A DNA stretch of 64,000 nt. It comes from Utricularia gibba. Lineage: Eukaryota > Streptophyta > Magnoliopsida > Lamiales > Lentibulariaceae. Where the stretch lies: positions 126,501 through 190,500 of the forward strand of contig NEEC01000014.1 in assembly GCA_002189035.1 (NCBI GenBank), in the 5' to 3' direction. Every line of letters begins with the position of its first letter. Position 1 is the stretch's first letter. The notes under the pieces were generated by a model, which saw only the letters and a list, made by a program, of their open reading frames with translations, was not told the origin of the DNA and searched no databases. The translations under genes were made by a program, and so were the position numbers. Of the stretch, positions 11,591-23,997 are shown piece after piece.

Positions 11591-14291
11591 CTAGTCTTCA
11601 ACGACATAACGGTTTCTTCGAGCGCCAAAAGCAATTCTCTGTGCATCACGAAGAACAGAACCACTTACTAGATTGCCAAGCGACATGAAAATCAGTTAGT
11701 GAAGAGGTTGATGGTGGTGAATGCTAACAGAGAAGATTTGTGTGTAGGCTTTCAATCCGGTGAGGAACCGTATGTAGGTTGTTTTTCGGGATCCACTTGT
11801 AACAACGGATCGAATGCTCGGGACAAGATATTCAGCAACCTGTGAACAGAAACTCAACTGTGAGTGCAGTGGCGGCATGCCCATTGGGATTTCCAGTGGC
11901 TAATGAAAAAAATCTCTTACCACATGAGCTGGTTCAGCCAGGACATTTATAAAGAACTTGGCCTGACAAGATAACATATCAGCAGAAGAGCAGTATGTTT
12001 CCAATTAAAATTAGGAACATTGTTGTACCTGCTTTGTGTTGGCACCTGACATGAGAAGATCTGTGGTGACCATTCCTGGCTGCAGAAAAATGAAGCAAAA
12101 TAAGTGACAAACACGGCAACTGAAATATAGAGCCCCTGCAGACTCGCATCATGGCGAAAATAAGCAACACAGCTTGCTAATAAGGAATATATTTGTGGGA
12201 CTCAAACTCAAAATGTCTCAGAACCAACAACCATGCTCCTGTGAAAGCATCCATCGAAAAGACGATATGCGATCATTAGCAGCTATACTTACCGAGAGAT
12301 TGTGCACGGTAACATTTTTCACGTCCTGCATCCTCAGTTCTGCCTGTGCATATTGACATATTGGCATGCATAAGATGACAGCTCATTCGTAAAAAATAAA
12401 ATTGCTTTTTGATTCATTCCACAGGAAGGGAACAAATAGACTACATGAAATATGCATCTTGATTCCCAGGCACAAATCCTTAGAAGGATCATGAACATGA
12501 TGCACTCAAAGTCAACTTTGTGCAAATGATTTGATAGGATTGGTATCAGAAAAGCACAGAACTACTTAGTTAAGCTTTAAGCATGCCTGAAGTGATTTTG
12601 TAAGATGCACCACACTTCGTTTGGTTGCCCCATATGCAGCGAATCTGAAAACCATGATACCATGGTTTTAAAGTTTAGTTAGGAAAAAAAAACATACATA
12701 TCACCAGAAGATTTGGCCTAAGTTAAAGGGATAAAAGGAGAAAAGTTTGATATTAACTTGAGAAGCAACCGACATCAGACCTTGGGGTAGGCCTTCCATC
12801 TGAACCAGCTCCATCAATGTTAAATATATGACCACCTCGCAGCTGCGTCTGCATCATCTTGAATGCCTATGAAGCAGTTATACATCAGCAGGAGATCATT
12901 TATAATGATTGGTCTCAGGTAATTGCATTCTCTTTTACCTCTCGACAACAGATCATAACACCCAGGGTATTCGTGGAGACAACTTCACTGCATTAAAGAT
13001 CATACTATATTTAAGCAACGAATATGATTTTAAAGTACGAATGAAACAACCATCACTGAAAATCACATCAAATCTTCATCAGATGCTTCCATCAGTGGTT
13101 TGAAACTATATGCATTTGACCCAGCATTATTTATCTGCATTACATTAATTAGAGCGACGTGAATTCTCTGATATCAGGCAAATGTGCAGATATAAATTCA
13201 AATACTGTGGTTCAATAGGCTCGTGGATGTCTTTAAAAAAGATATTCAAAATGAATCCATTTGATGATATCAGGTTATAAGCATATTATGGCATCCGTGT
13301 GCACAACATAGCAGAACAAGTTGTACTTGAACCAGTTCATTGTAGAACAAGTGAGTACCCATATGTCAATGTGGCCAAGTGATTCTTTTGCAAAACTAAC
13401 TAGGTTCTTCACATCATCCGCTCTCCGGACATCACAAATGGTACCCTGCATATCAAGCAAAACAAAAGCAGCAGATGCTCTTTCAAAGTTCCATTTAACT
13501 GGCTCCCTTTAGGGGAAAAAGGCTGAGTATTTTGCTATAAAACAAAATCCCCGAAATCTCATGAATTGATGAAGTTGAAAAGGAGGTACCCACACATGGT
13601 GCTTCCCTGTTTCAACTTTCAAGCTCGCAATCGCAGAATTTACCCGTTCCTCTGTAAACATAGTAAGGATGAGAGCTTATGCCAATGAGTTACACCATGC
13701 AGTCAATGAATGTAGACGTAAGTTATGGCTTATCTCCAGATATGAAGGACAGTGTTAAGCAATCCAAACCTGATCTGGAGCATATTATCACATTATCCCC
13801 AGCTTTAAGAAACTCTTTTGCAAGCGCATATCCTATTCCTGAAAAACCGTTACCATTCACTTCAGTGCTAAAACATCGTAGCTTCAGCATAATAAGGATC
13901 CAGTTTCCTAAAAGCATGCCAATATCATGATTTTTTGCATAGATTCACATTTAGATTCTAATATTCTGTAAAATTTGAATAAAAAAATTAAGCTGTCATC
14001 GCAACAAGCCCAGATAACTGGACAAGAACAGCACTGACCTTTACTTGAACCAGTAATTAAAACATTAAACGGCGGGAGCATTGATTCAGTTTGAGTGGGA
14101 GCGCTAAAAGAGTTGGCTATTGAAGAAGATGAAACAAGTCTAGGAAAACGTGTTCGGGATTGGCAATTGAGGTTATTGAGCTTTCTGCCCTCATTGAGAT
14201 GGAAGCTCAAGTATCTCGAGTAGCCCAGTTTTCTAATGGATTCAAAATGAAATGGGAAAGAAGAGACTGAGGTGGCCATTGCCATAGCCAT
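11591..14291 (-). CDS. NOL: Chlorophyll(ide) b reductase NOL (NYC1-like), plastid short-chain dehydrogenase
   Basis: NOL acts with NYC1 in reducing chlorophyll b to 7-hydroxymethyl chlorophyll a on thylakoids during senescence and antenna turnover. The start ATG at 14291 (MAMAMATSVSS) begins a Ser/Arg-rich chloroplast transit peptide of about 60 residues; an upstream in-frame TTG was rejected as the start. Short-chain dehydrogenase motifs follow: the NAD(P)-binding glycine motif split between VLITGSSKG (exon 1, 14039-14291) and IGYALAKEF (about 13850), CDV of the adenine pocket near 13430, the NNAG motif near 13115, and active-site Y-x3-K in YGATKRS near 12640. The last exon, 11591-11638, encodes the conserved tail ending RRNRYVVED. 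The intron at 12344-12586 uses a GC donor. The frame is continuous across all exons. Confidence 0.93.
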
Positions 14292-15284
14292 CGTTTCTTC
14301 GATTGGCAATAAGACCAATAGGATAGAAAACTCTCATTCCAGTCCGACGAAACGGATCCGAAACTATAAAAATGCGAGCTTTATTTTATTATTGGACATT
14401 TGGACTCAAATTTTGAGTATTTTTTTTCATTTGCACAAAAAAGGTGCGGTTTGGAACTCATTTAATGCTGTTGGTCTGAATTTTGTGAAGAAAAATAAAT
14501 GTAATGGCGGTGGCAGAAGTTAATCAGAGGCGCAGTCAACGGCAGGCTCTTCAAACCACAGCAAAACCTCGCACCAAGGGTTGAGTGAGTGTTTCTGGAA
14601 TAACGCGATAATGATGCTGTTCGTATGAGACCCAGCGAGCGAGTGCGGTTACGCCGGTGTCGTTTCGTTTTGTTGCTCTTTTCACGGTGAAGTGAAGCTT
14701 GAGAAACGTATCTGTTAGAGACTCTTGTCACCCAGATCGGGGACAAGGAAGAGGGAGCCGGGTTCTTTTCTTGTACGACTCGAGAATGACCCCTTTCGAT
14801 TTCCAGTTCACCTGTTCTTTCATTTTTCTTCAGGGTGTTTTGGAGTATCATGATGGACGTTTTTTTTTTCTTTTGTGATGAGCTCCTCGTGTTTTTTCGT
14901 GAATTTTGGTTAGTTTCGTGTTTTGGCCTGCAAATGGGAATGAGAGGAATGAGCGTTTGAAAGGTTCGTTCTTTTGGGATTTTCTACCGGGAGGTGGAAA
15001 TTTTGCTTTTTAACGCCGTGAATTTGGAGTTTTGGCTTCTTTGTTATCATCTTGAGATTATGGTGAACGTTTTAAACCAACCCTAGTACGTATATATCAT
15101 GATTTTCTTGTGGGCGTTTCCACTGTTTTCACATCAAAGTCAAATTGAGTTGATCCGGTCATCTTCATTTACATGTTGTTTTCACATAGTTTCAATTATC
15201 GTAGTCGTCAGAAAACAGGAGGTTATGGTTCACGTCTTGGAGTAATGCCATCACATTTTGTAGGCTCTTTTTCGTTGCAGGGCA
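14292..15284. other. Divergent promoter between NOL and the WVD2-like gene
   Basis: Contains the NOL promoter on the left and the WVD2-like 5' UTR on the right, including an acceptor (TTGCAG) at about 15280 just before its ATG, so a 5' UTR intron is likely. No coding sequence was recognised. Confidence 0.5.
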
Positions 15285-17149
15285 ATGGGGCGGGAGGATT
15301 TCGGGTCGTCCAATGTGGCCAGCACCCAAGGTAGTGATAAAGGCTCACCTGAAAATTCCACAAATCACACTGCAAATGGGCTGACTACGGAAGAGGAACA
15401 AGAAGTTTTAGAAGGAAAAATTGTAGGTCATGAGCCAGACGAAAAGATAATTGAGGCAGAGGTTCAGAACTTGAACGGGATGAAGTTAAGCTCGCCTTCT
15501 AAAACTGCCTCAGTATCTGCAACCAATGAAATGATGAATGGGAATTCTCTTTCCCGTCCTCCTGAACCAGATAATAAGATGGTGGTTAGTTCATTTGTTT
15601 CTGTATTCACGCTGATTCTTATGACAAACATGAAAGATATCTGGTAGGAAAAAGTGATCCTCACTATTGTTTCATTCTTGTAGCCTTTCCTAGTGAGTTT
15701 CATGTGCAAATCCTAGATATTACTGATTGGCATATTTTAGATTTAACTTTCTAAATTTGGTTGTGATGGTGGCTGTTTTCATGCCCAGCAGAACACTCAC
15801 ATTGTGGAGAGGAAACATCGCTATCCTAGCACCAGAAGCCACTTTGATGAAGAGGACAATTGGTCTTTGTCTTCATCGTATCCTATATCAGCACTCTTCT
15901 TTTTTATGTTGTTTTCTTTCTTTAACTTTCTTCTACTTGTTTGAAAATAGTTTGTCCTTAGCTACGCTTAGTATTGCAACTTCTGTACGCACTACCAAAG
16001 TTACTGTTCCAGTTGCTCCAAGGTTTAATTGTGTTGATCGTCTGCAGAGGCGCAAGGAAGTATGTCTCCATGATGAACAGCTATTATGTCCCTCTTTTGT
16101 TATTATATTATGATACTACTTATTTGATGCCATTTCCATCACTAGTTTTACTCCAAGTTAGAGGAGAAACACAAGGCCTTGGAAAAGGAAAAGCATGACT
16201 ATGAAGCCAGAGTCAAGGCAAGACAATTTTTTTTGCTACGTGCCTTCTTTTCATATTTATTTGGGATAGCATGGAATTTGATCCTATTCGTTTACGAAAT
16301 CAATAGGAAGAAGACCAAGCAGCTCTAAAATTGCTGAGAAAGAACATGAGCTACAAAGCCAATCCAGTTCCCAGTTTTTATCGTGAAGGACCTCCTGCAA
16401 AAGTTGAGCTAAAAAAGGTAATCCGTAGATAGATCTAGATAAAGGCAAGCATTGGTGGTGGGAAGAGGGCCTCACGAGGGTCATGACCTTGTCCCTCCCA
16501 CCTTTCTTCATTCATGGATTTGTCTAGCGTAAAGTTAAAGAACAATCCGTCCAGTTAGGAAGTTGCTAATGTCGTGGGGTGGCAGTTTTAGCATTTGGCT
16601 CGAGACACCTTGAAGAAAAACAAAGCCTTTACTTATTCTGTTGTGTTTTGGGGTCTGCAGATCCCAGTTACCCGTGCAAAGTCCCCAAATTTTAGTGGCA
16701 GAAAGAGCTGCGGTGATGCTGGTGGAGTCACGAAGACATCACCGTCAGGAAAGGTAGTCCGAACCCGGCATAGCACTGGAGCAACCAAAGTAGCAGCACA
16801 AGCTCCGTCTCCCCTCAGCTCAAAGAGCAAGACTCAAAATTGCTCTCCTGTGCCCATGGGTCGGGTAAAACCCGAGCCACACGCAGTCAAATCAGAAAGG
16901 CTAATGAAGCTGACATCTGCTGTGAAGAAGGGAAAGCAAACGCAGACATGGGCGCTGCATCTTGAAGTTGAACGTACATCTGGAGTATCCCTTCCTCCGG
17001 TTTTGGAAGAGTTTCCTAATAGCCTACTGGTTTGGAATTTTGAGCTTCACTGTGGTGCCACGCTTGTCCATTTCCTTGACTGTAGACTTGGAGCTCCCTT
17101 TTCATGTTTTCTAGAAATCTTAAATGGTCACCCAGAAATTCATGCATAA
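15285..17149 (+). CDS. WVD2-like (WDL) microtubule-binding protein with TPX2 C-terminal domain
   Basis: Family members bind and bundle cortical microtubules and influence anisotropic cell growth. I traced six coding exons with consistent phase: 15285-15581, 15792-15877, 15972-16059, 16146-16217, 16307-16417 and 16661-17149, giving 380 residues. The N-terminal half is acidic and low in complexity. The TPX2/KLEEK domain spans exons 3-5: RRKEFYSKLEEKHKALEKEK, then LRKNMSYKANPVPSFY, then GPPAKVELKK, running into the basic segment TRAKSPNFSGRKS. The intron at 16218-16306 uses a GC donor, supported by the conserved EARVKEE reading across it. The last 60 residues are not family-like, so the exact 3' end is less certain than the rest. 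Confidence 0.88.
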
Positions 17150-17344
17150 AATAGAAAAAGGAAGGGGATACAAGATTCATGGAATACGAAGCACATCCAC
17201 CACAGATGATCGAGTGATGTCCGTGGGTTCCTCCAAAGTGGTGTGCGCGTGTCCGTGTTTCCTCCAAGAAATAGTATTACATCATGAGAGTTTTGTGCTG
17301 GGCAAAGAGAACGCGAGGAGCCCCGAAACCCACGGAGCTTCTCC

Positions 17345-17356
17345 TATTTATATAAG
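17345..17356 (+). promoter_or_regulatory. TATA box of the DUF1685 gene
   Basis: TATTTATATAAG lies about 130 bp upstream of the ATG at 17488, a normal spacing for a plant core promoter with a short leader. This is inferred from position and sequence only. Confidence 0.55.
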
Positions 17357-17487
17357 TTGCGCCTTCCCCCCAACCGGTGCCTTTGTTTCCTAGCAACCGT
17401 CACGGCGGACTGAGGCGGTTCTCCACCTTCCCTCCGCCGTGGCCACTGTTACATATAGTTGGAATCGTTTTTTTGATTTGAAAGAAA

Positions 17488-18255
17488 ATGGAACACCTAC
17501 AAAGGCCATCGTCGTGCTCTTCCACCCCGCCGTCCGACCCCAATGAGGACCTGCAGCGGTTGGAGCACGCGCCGCCGTTCTGGAGAAACGCGAACCCACG
17601 CAAAAAGCTGTCGAAGCAGCTGTCGATGTGCGAGGTTCCTCGTGACTTAGCGTGGGAGAGGCGACGGCGCCAGTTTCTCCGGCAGGAGCGGCGGCGGAAT
17701 GGGATCAAGATCAACGTTAGTAGCGAGTCTGACTTATTGACGGACGAGGATCTCAGCGAGCTCAAAGGGTGCATAGAGCTGGGGTTCGGATTCAATGAAC
17801 AGAATGGGCAACGTCTCTGTTCCACCATTCCCGCGTTGGATCTCTATTTCGCCGTCAATAGACAGCTTTCCAGCAGCCCTGTTTCCAGCCCCGGCAGCAC
17901 CTCCTCCGCCACCCTCGGCGAACGCTCCCCCTCCGCCGGCAGCTCCACCTCCGATTCCGATTCCTTCAAAATCATCTCCCCCGGTAACTAACTAAACCAA
18001 GCCGTCGCGTTACCGTTTTTTAGTAAAAAAAAAAAAAAAAGTTGTTTTTGGAGGTGATCTTTCAATACGTGAAAGAAAATTGTGGAAAAGAAGATTTCAT
18101 GAAGACGAAAGTGGTTATGGAGGTGGGCCCACCATGTTGTAAAGTGAGCGTTTGTTTGTCTTGTGTCCTGCGCAGGCGAAGATCCTCAGCACATCAAAAC
18201 AAAACTAAGGCACTGGGCGCAGGCCGTGGCGTGCTCTCTGAAGCAGTCCTCTTGA
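17488..18255 (+). CDS. DUF1685 family protein (two exons)
   Basis: A plant family of unknown biochemical role. Exon 1 (17488-17983) and exon 2 (18176-18255) join in phase to encode 191 residues. The family signature is clear: LTDEDLSELKGCIELGFGF, then IPALDLYFAVNRQ, and, after the intron, KTKLRHWAQAVACSLKQS at the C terminus. Between them lies a Ser/Pro-rich linker. A basic stretch (ERRRRQFLRQERRRN) near residues 52-67 could be a nuclear localisation signal. The C-terminal exon is far too short for simple ORF calling and is assigned from the conserved motif and matching splice phase. Confidence 0.92.
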
Positions 18256-18749
18256 AAACCCAGATGTGGATCAGATCAGGGCGCCTCAGTTTCTTCGGTT
18301 TTCTTTCTTTGGTTTCTCTCTCTCTCTCTCCCTGCCTAAGAAAGGAACATCTGGCAAGTGCCTGCCTCATTGGCTGGAACTCAGACTCTTGTACTTATTT
18401 CTAGTAACAAGTACTCGCATTTTGAATTTAAATTAAAATCTGGATTGGCAGTGACTGCCAACAAAAGATCATCAGACCCAACCAATCCGCCGGACAAGGC
18501 TGGTTCTTGTGCGCCAAACAGTTGAAGTTCGTTCAAACGCTAAACCAAGCATCCTCTTGAAAGCCCACCTCGAAGAAGTTGCAGACTTTTGACATGGCTT
18601 GCTTGACTTTTCTGGATGCATATTCCAATGTTTCACGAGCTCAAGTCCAAGTCAAAATTCTTGTCATCTGTAACATGGAAGACTTGTATCACACTTTCAC
18701 GATCACGCCTTCTCATCTCTGTAGCCTGAAGCCTTGCCACTTCTCCCGG
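18256..18749. other. Convergent intergenic region with CT microsatellite
   Basis: Holds the 3' UTR of the DUF1685 gene and that of DPH2. A pure TC/CT dinucleotide tract runs from about 18314 to 18331. No gene was recognised. Confidence 0.55.
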
Positions 18750-21490
18750 TCAGAAAGCTCCCTGGAGAGGAGGGGAGCTGGTGCCGTTAAGATCCAGGCC
18801 CTGGTAGGAACGCCTGGACAGATATTCAGCCCCTGATTTCGCTGCTGTCTTTGGGATCAAGGAGAGCTGTCCCTATTGTTTCTAATTTGGAGGGATCGAT
18901 TGGCAGCGTCTACCAGAGCAAGAACAGGATCACTCTTCGACTCGCATGTAACTGCATCTCTACCTGATAACAAGTAGACAAAGAATATCAGCATTGCTGA
19001 TTCTGGAACCACTCCATCGATTTGGAATGTCTTCTATATCTCAGGATGGAGAATGAGGATGTGAAGAAATGGGCACCTTGTGGGTTCTGGTCTTCAACAT
19101 ACCCTCCCTTGATGAAAGAAAACCGTGCTTCTTCATGCTCCTTAATTGTCGTGGAAGAAACCGAGCTTGTCAAATCTCTGAAGTCCAATGCATAAGCTCC
19201 AGTCCACTGGCATCCCCTACATATTCAGCCAACAATTGCACTTAGCCGACACAAAAATGCACGTGCTTGAAAAACTACTATAGGGGGAAATGAGGAAAAA
19301 ATAATGGTGGGACACGGAGGGCAAGGGAAGGCGTGAGATCCATTCCATTTCTGCAAATGTGGATTCTTAAATCTGTCAAACTATAACGGATGTGCTGTTG
19401 CATGTGCACTCAAACTACAAAGGGAGAGTTGTCATCTTTCTTTCAACTGAATCATGGTTTCTTACGTAAAAGATAACTTGACGATCCCATAGTATTCCTA
19501 GGCCAATTCAATATTGGAGGAGTACCTGTCCAACGCAACCATGGCTTCAAATGGTGTAATCACAGGAGCCAAGAAATCTTTGCTATCCAAGAGTGCCGTT
19601 TGGGCGCAGGAGACATGAACAAATGCATCACACTTTGAAGGCACATGAGGCATATAAGAACTTGGGCGAATTATAGGAAAAAAAAAACACAATGAAATTG
19701 AAAGACTACAAGTTCGTACCTCAGGAAAATTGGCGAGTTTAGAAGGATTTGGCTTTCCCATGACAAAAGTATATGACTTTTTCCCAGCATTCTCTATCAG
19801 TTCTCTCATCAGGTGAATAGTGTGAAGATAGCCAGCTGCAAGGCAACGGTGACTATGAAGAGACTCCTGCATGTACAAAGAAAAAAAATTGAAATATTCA
19901 TATGAAGGACTGCCACCTGCTCCAAGTGTTCCCACCAAGATTCCAATCATGGAGGCATCCTTCACCTTCTCGATTAGATAGTACCTAAAAATTTCTAAAG
20001 AGCAATGAATAACATAGTTTTGTACTATGGACGAGAAAAAAATATTGAGTACCTTCGCTTTAATATCCTCTTCTGGGAGGATAAGTCAAACTCCAGACGA
20101 TCTTCTGTTGCATCATATCTAACTAAAACAATGCAAAACAGTGGTGTTATGTTTGTACTAAAACTGCTGAAGGACAAGAAATAGACTCTGATTCGAACCT
20201 ATTTCAGAGCTGTTGAAAGTCAAGACAGCATTTGCAAATGCTTGATTCTCCAATCCAATCCAGAAGATCAGGTAATCTTCCATTGTTCGCCCATTAGGCA
20301 GTCTCCAACTCAAACCACCTATGCTATGGTATTCACCCTTCTCTTCTAGGTGGCGTTCGCTGCAAGCATTGTTAGCCAATCTTCCTGAATTCGCCTGAAT
20401 ACCAGATGGCCACATAACTGAACAGCTTAAATCAGCAATAGATATTTCTACTGCAGGTAAAGGACCATGTGAACTTTGTAAACCGGACTCTAGCAATTCT
20501 TTTAATTCTGGCATTGCATAGGCGTATTCCAGTCCACAAAGAACCTGGCGAATGGATAAGAATTTTATGTCATTGGCGATAAAAGCATCAAATGGTACTG
20601 GAAAACATCACATTGATTTGTCCATTGACTATTGATTCACACAAGGAACAATTAGCATGCCTATAAAAGCGGGTAAATACAGAAAAAAGCGAAAGAAAAA
20701 TAGAACCATGATACCATACCAAAACAGGCTTGTTACTTTTCACCCCATAATCAATTAAGCACTTGGCACATTTTTCCACCACGATTTGATCTTTTCCAAA
20801 AATGAACAGTGCTGGAAGAGTTGACGTACTGACAATAAGATGATCAGCCAAGAAGTCAAGTGGTAATTCGAAAACACTTGCGTTATGAAAGCTTGAGTAC
20901 AAAATATGCAACTAAGCCACAAACTAGGGAGCATTGCTTGCCGAAACCAATCCATTATTCGATTTTGAACTACTATATGGCGATCTTCAAACTGCTCTGG
21001 TTCGAAGTAAATAGTCAGGTTGTCAAAAGGACACCTTGAAACTTAAAAGCTAGATAAAAACGAACTGCTAAGCGTTTGTGAAAAATCAAAGAACATTTTC
21101 AATTTCTAGTAAATCACAAAGAACACTATGCATGATGGAAAAACCAGTGAACTTACGGGCTAAGGCATGTGTGCCCATAATGAACGACGCATTGGGAATT
21201 AACATGGGCCGCACCAACTTCATCCACACAGCAGCTCCCATAAGTAGTATCAGCCATTACGTAGAGCTTCACTTGTGGATTGAGAACCCGTCGTAAAGCC
21301 CTCACAACCCTCATAGAATCTTTCAATAGGCCATCGGGAAACTAAATAGAGTAAAAGATGAAACTTTAGATTCGAAACGAAGAAAAAGTTGCAACTTTTC
21401 GGTCAGTACCTGCAATGCTACCCTTACATATCCATGATCTCTGATGAATTCTGCTACGCGAGGTATCTCATAATAGGTTTCTAAATCCAT
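18750..21490 (-). CDS. DPH2: Diphthamide biosynthesis protein DPH2 (C-terminal frame break)
   Basis: DPH2 partners with DPH1 in the radical-SAM complex that transfers the 3-amino-3-carboxypropyl group to a histidine of eEF2, the first step of diphthamide synthesis. The start at 21490 gives [16 protein letters not shown]. Exons 21410-21490, 21157-21341 and 20720-20828 are followed by several more. Characteristic stretches are [14 protein letters not shown] and HYGHTCLSP, which hold the family's conserved cysteines, and a later [10 protein letters not shown] region. The frame carried through the last introns stops at TGA 18857-18859, just after [13 protein letters not shown] family-like tail, [19 protein letters not shown], continues in the next frame to a stop at 18750. 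No GT donor lies between, so an intron cannot explain it; one base appears to be missing around 18845-18890. Coordinates here include the shifted tail. Confidence 0.88.
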
Positions 21491-21828
21491 CGCTCCGAAA
21501 CCAGACCAACAAATCCCAAGAAAGATAGCAGATTACCGTTCAAATCATTGCTCAGCAAAGAACAATATTCAGAACCACACGCTTGTTCATTGCCAAATGA
21601 AATTGATATTAGGGTTTAGGTTAGGGCTTTTTGGGGCCAATAATTATATATATAAAAAAACTCCCTGTAGAAAGGATACTGTCCCAGACGGCGTCGTATA
21701 ATCCGTCTTGGAGGGGTAAGTAAACCGAGGAGCCAAATTTCTCGATTTCGTCAGGGTTCTAAAAATAGTGGGGAAGTTGCGTAGCGTTACCTACACGGTT
21801 TATCGGCGCGAATCGATAAACAGTAGTC
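21491..21828. promoter_or_regulatory. Bidirectional promoter between DPH2 and the PITH-domain gene
   Basis: Only 338 bp separate the two start codons, which point away from each other, so both promoters and both leaders must fit here. A telo-box (AAACCCTAA on the minus strand, 21609-21617) sits in the middle, followed by a related TTAGGGC. Telo-boxes are common in plant genes of the translation machinery, which fits DPH2. Co-regulation of the pair is inference. Confidence 0.7.
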
Positions 21829-23326
21829 ATGTCCGGCGAATCGGGAAGTGCTTCTCAGCGAGGCCAAGTGATTCGCCTTTCTCTAACATTTGTTGTTTCT
21901 GCCACGTTCATTTGGTTTGAATGTCTTGGTTATTTTTCTTCGCTCTTTCAGGTTGATTTACTGGACTTCGTGGACTGGTCGAGGGTGGAATGCTTGAACC
22001 AAAGCGCCAGCCACTCTCTTTCAAACGCTCTCAAACAGGTTTTGTGGATCTCTTGATTACGAGTCTTGTTGCTTTAGTTTTGGCATTCGGTACCGTATGC
22101 TGGATTTTGAATGGGATGTTTATCTTATTATGCAAATCAGGGTTATAGAGAAGATGATGGTTTGAATTTGGCGAGTGATGACGATGAACAGCTGCTGATA
22201 TACATTCCCTTTAGTCAAGTTATCAAGCTTCACTCTCTTTTGATAAAAGGCCCAGCAGAAGAAGGTAGCAGCCTGTCCTTGATAACATTCAGCTGTTATT
22301 TAGATGGCTTCGCATCCAACTTTTATGATTATAACACGTTGCGCTGAATCCTTGCACCCTCTAAAGAATATGTAAATCACTTTCATTTTATCAAAAAACT
22401 TAATTTTTGAACCATTATTTTGTTGTGAGGATAAAACTTGAAGTGTTGGTGGTGAAAATCCGCTTGTCAATTTTTTGGTTACAAATGGTGACAGCTTATG
22501 AATTAAGAACAGGGACTTCAATAATTAGCAATTGAGGAATTGTACCTTTCATCAGGATAATCTTAAGGTGCTATATAGTTGTTGTTCAAACATGCAGGTC
22601 CAAAGACTGTGAAGCTTTTCGCTAACCGCGAGAACATGGGCTTCAGGTACTCCATTTGGTCAGTCTAACCTGTAGTACCCTTGCAATGATTTCTGATTGA
22701 TGTTTTATGCAGTAATGTTAATGATTTCCCACCAAGTGATGTGGTCGATTTATCCGCAGATAACCTTGAGGTAAACTAAATTTATGTGTTGTCTTTTTTC
22801 GCTTATCATTTGAACTTCATCGTTGGCCCCTGGTAAGCATGCGTGATACATTTATTTCAGGGTAAACCAGTTGTCCTTAAGTATGTTAAATTTCAAAGTG
22901 TTCGAAGGTATCCTCTGCCCATTTTTCTGTATTTAGCTTGACTTTTTTTTATCTATTACTCTATACGCATAATGCAACTTCTTTCGGGCAGCTTGACAAT
23001 TTTCATCGAGGACAATCAGTCTGGTTCCGAACAAACCAAGGTGCAAAAGATTGTTCTCTATGGCACGACGTAAGCTTTCTGTCTCATGATTTACAGATCA
23101 AAACATTCTTTTTTGTTTGTTGCTTCATGCCCATAGAACTTCAGCATCATGATCCATGGGATTTTGCTACACGTGCTTCATATTTTTCTCAATGTTCCAT
23201 CATCATGTATTCGATCTCCATTGGAGGTTTGTTCAACCATTTGCCCTTACTGGTTTATGTATCTACAAATGTACCAGTGTTCAGACGACAGATATGAAAG
23301 GTCTGAAGAAGATCGAGGATCACTGA
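21829..23326 (+). CDS. PITH domain-containing protein (PITHD1-like, 8 exons)
   Basis: The PITH domain is the proteasome-interacting module of thioredoxin-like proteins; stand-alone PITH proteins are conserved in eukaryotes and their role in plants is little known. Exons 21829-21867, 21952-22038, 22141-22264, 22598-22646, 22713-22770, 22861-22907, 22992-23069 and 23278-23326 join in phase to give 176 residues. The domain fills the protein: [17 protein letters not shown] at the start, [40 protein letters not shown], then [11 protein letters not shown] and KIVLYGTTV. The last exon, only 49 bp, ends KGLKKIEDH. The frame is intact. Confidence 0.93.
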
Positions 23327-23997
23327 TGAATTGTAACCCCAGAGCGATGGAAATTGGTATTTTAGACCCGTCAGGTTTGAAACAGGAAGGTTGATGTCTT
23401 GATTGGTAAAATGTTTCTATGGGTTTAGAAAGTTCTATTTTCTTTCGAGACAAATCAACAAATGTGGATCAATGCGATTTCGATGACATTCTATTTCATA
23501 AGATCCTTTTTCTGCTTTTTTCCCCCAGTTCCCTAACAGGGACAATTAAATCTGTAAATGGTGTTCAAAGAGATAAGAAATCGTGCTTTAGATTATGGAG
23601 TTTTCCACTTAGTCGAATATGATCTGTCCACACAAAATTGGGCCCCTTGTGTTTTATTTTTTATGTTTATTTTTCCTTGAAACGTTAATCAACTGGGCCT
23701 CTCTATGTGTACGGTCCCAGAAGAGATCTCTGGGCTCTGAGGCCCAACAAACAAATCAACTAGTTGGGCCTATTCGTCTATTCGTCTGTCCGATTTAGTG
23801 ACAGCTATCCCTCGTCGGAGAGGGGACGCGAGGGCGTACTACCTTTGAAGTTTTTTAGGGACGGCTTCCTGTCTACTTTTGCGTTTTCGTGGGTGATTTG
23901 CGTGGATCTTTTGGGTGGGGATTCATCGCGAAAGGAGATTTTTATGCATCGCAGACCTCAATCCCCGCTGCATCATTAACAGTTGCCGTCAGTCAAT
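23327..23997. promoter_or_regulatory. 3' flank of the PITH gene and DEAH5 promoter with a cluster of TGGGCY (site II) motifs
   Basis: The right half carries five TGGGCC/TGGGCT elements within about 130 bp: 23639, 23694, 23731, 23741 (reverse) and 23765. Site II elements are TCP-type sites typical of growth-linked housekeeping genes. They sit about 230-360 bp before the helicase ATG at 23998. The region contains no additional gene. Confidence 0.65.
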
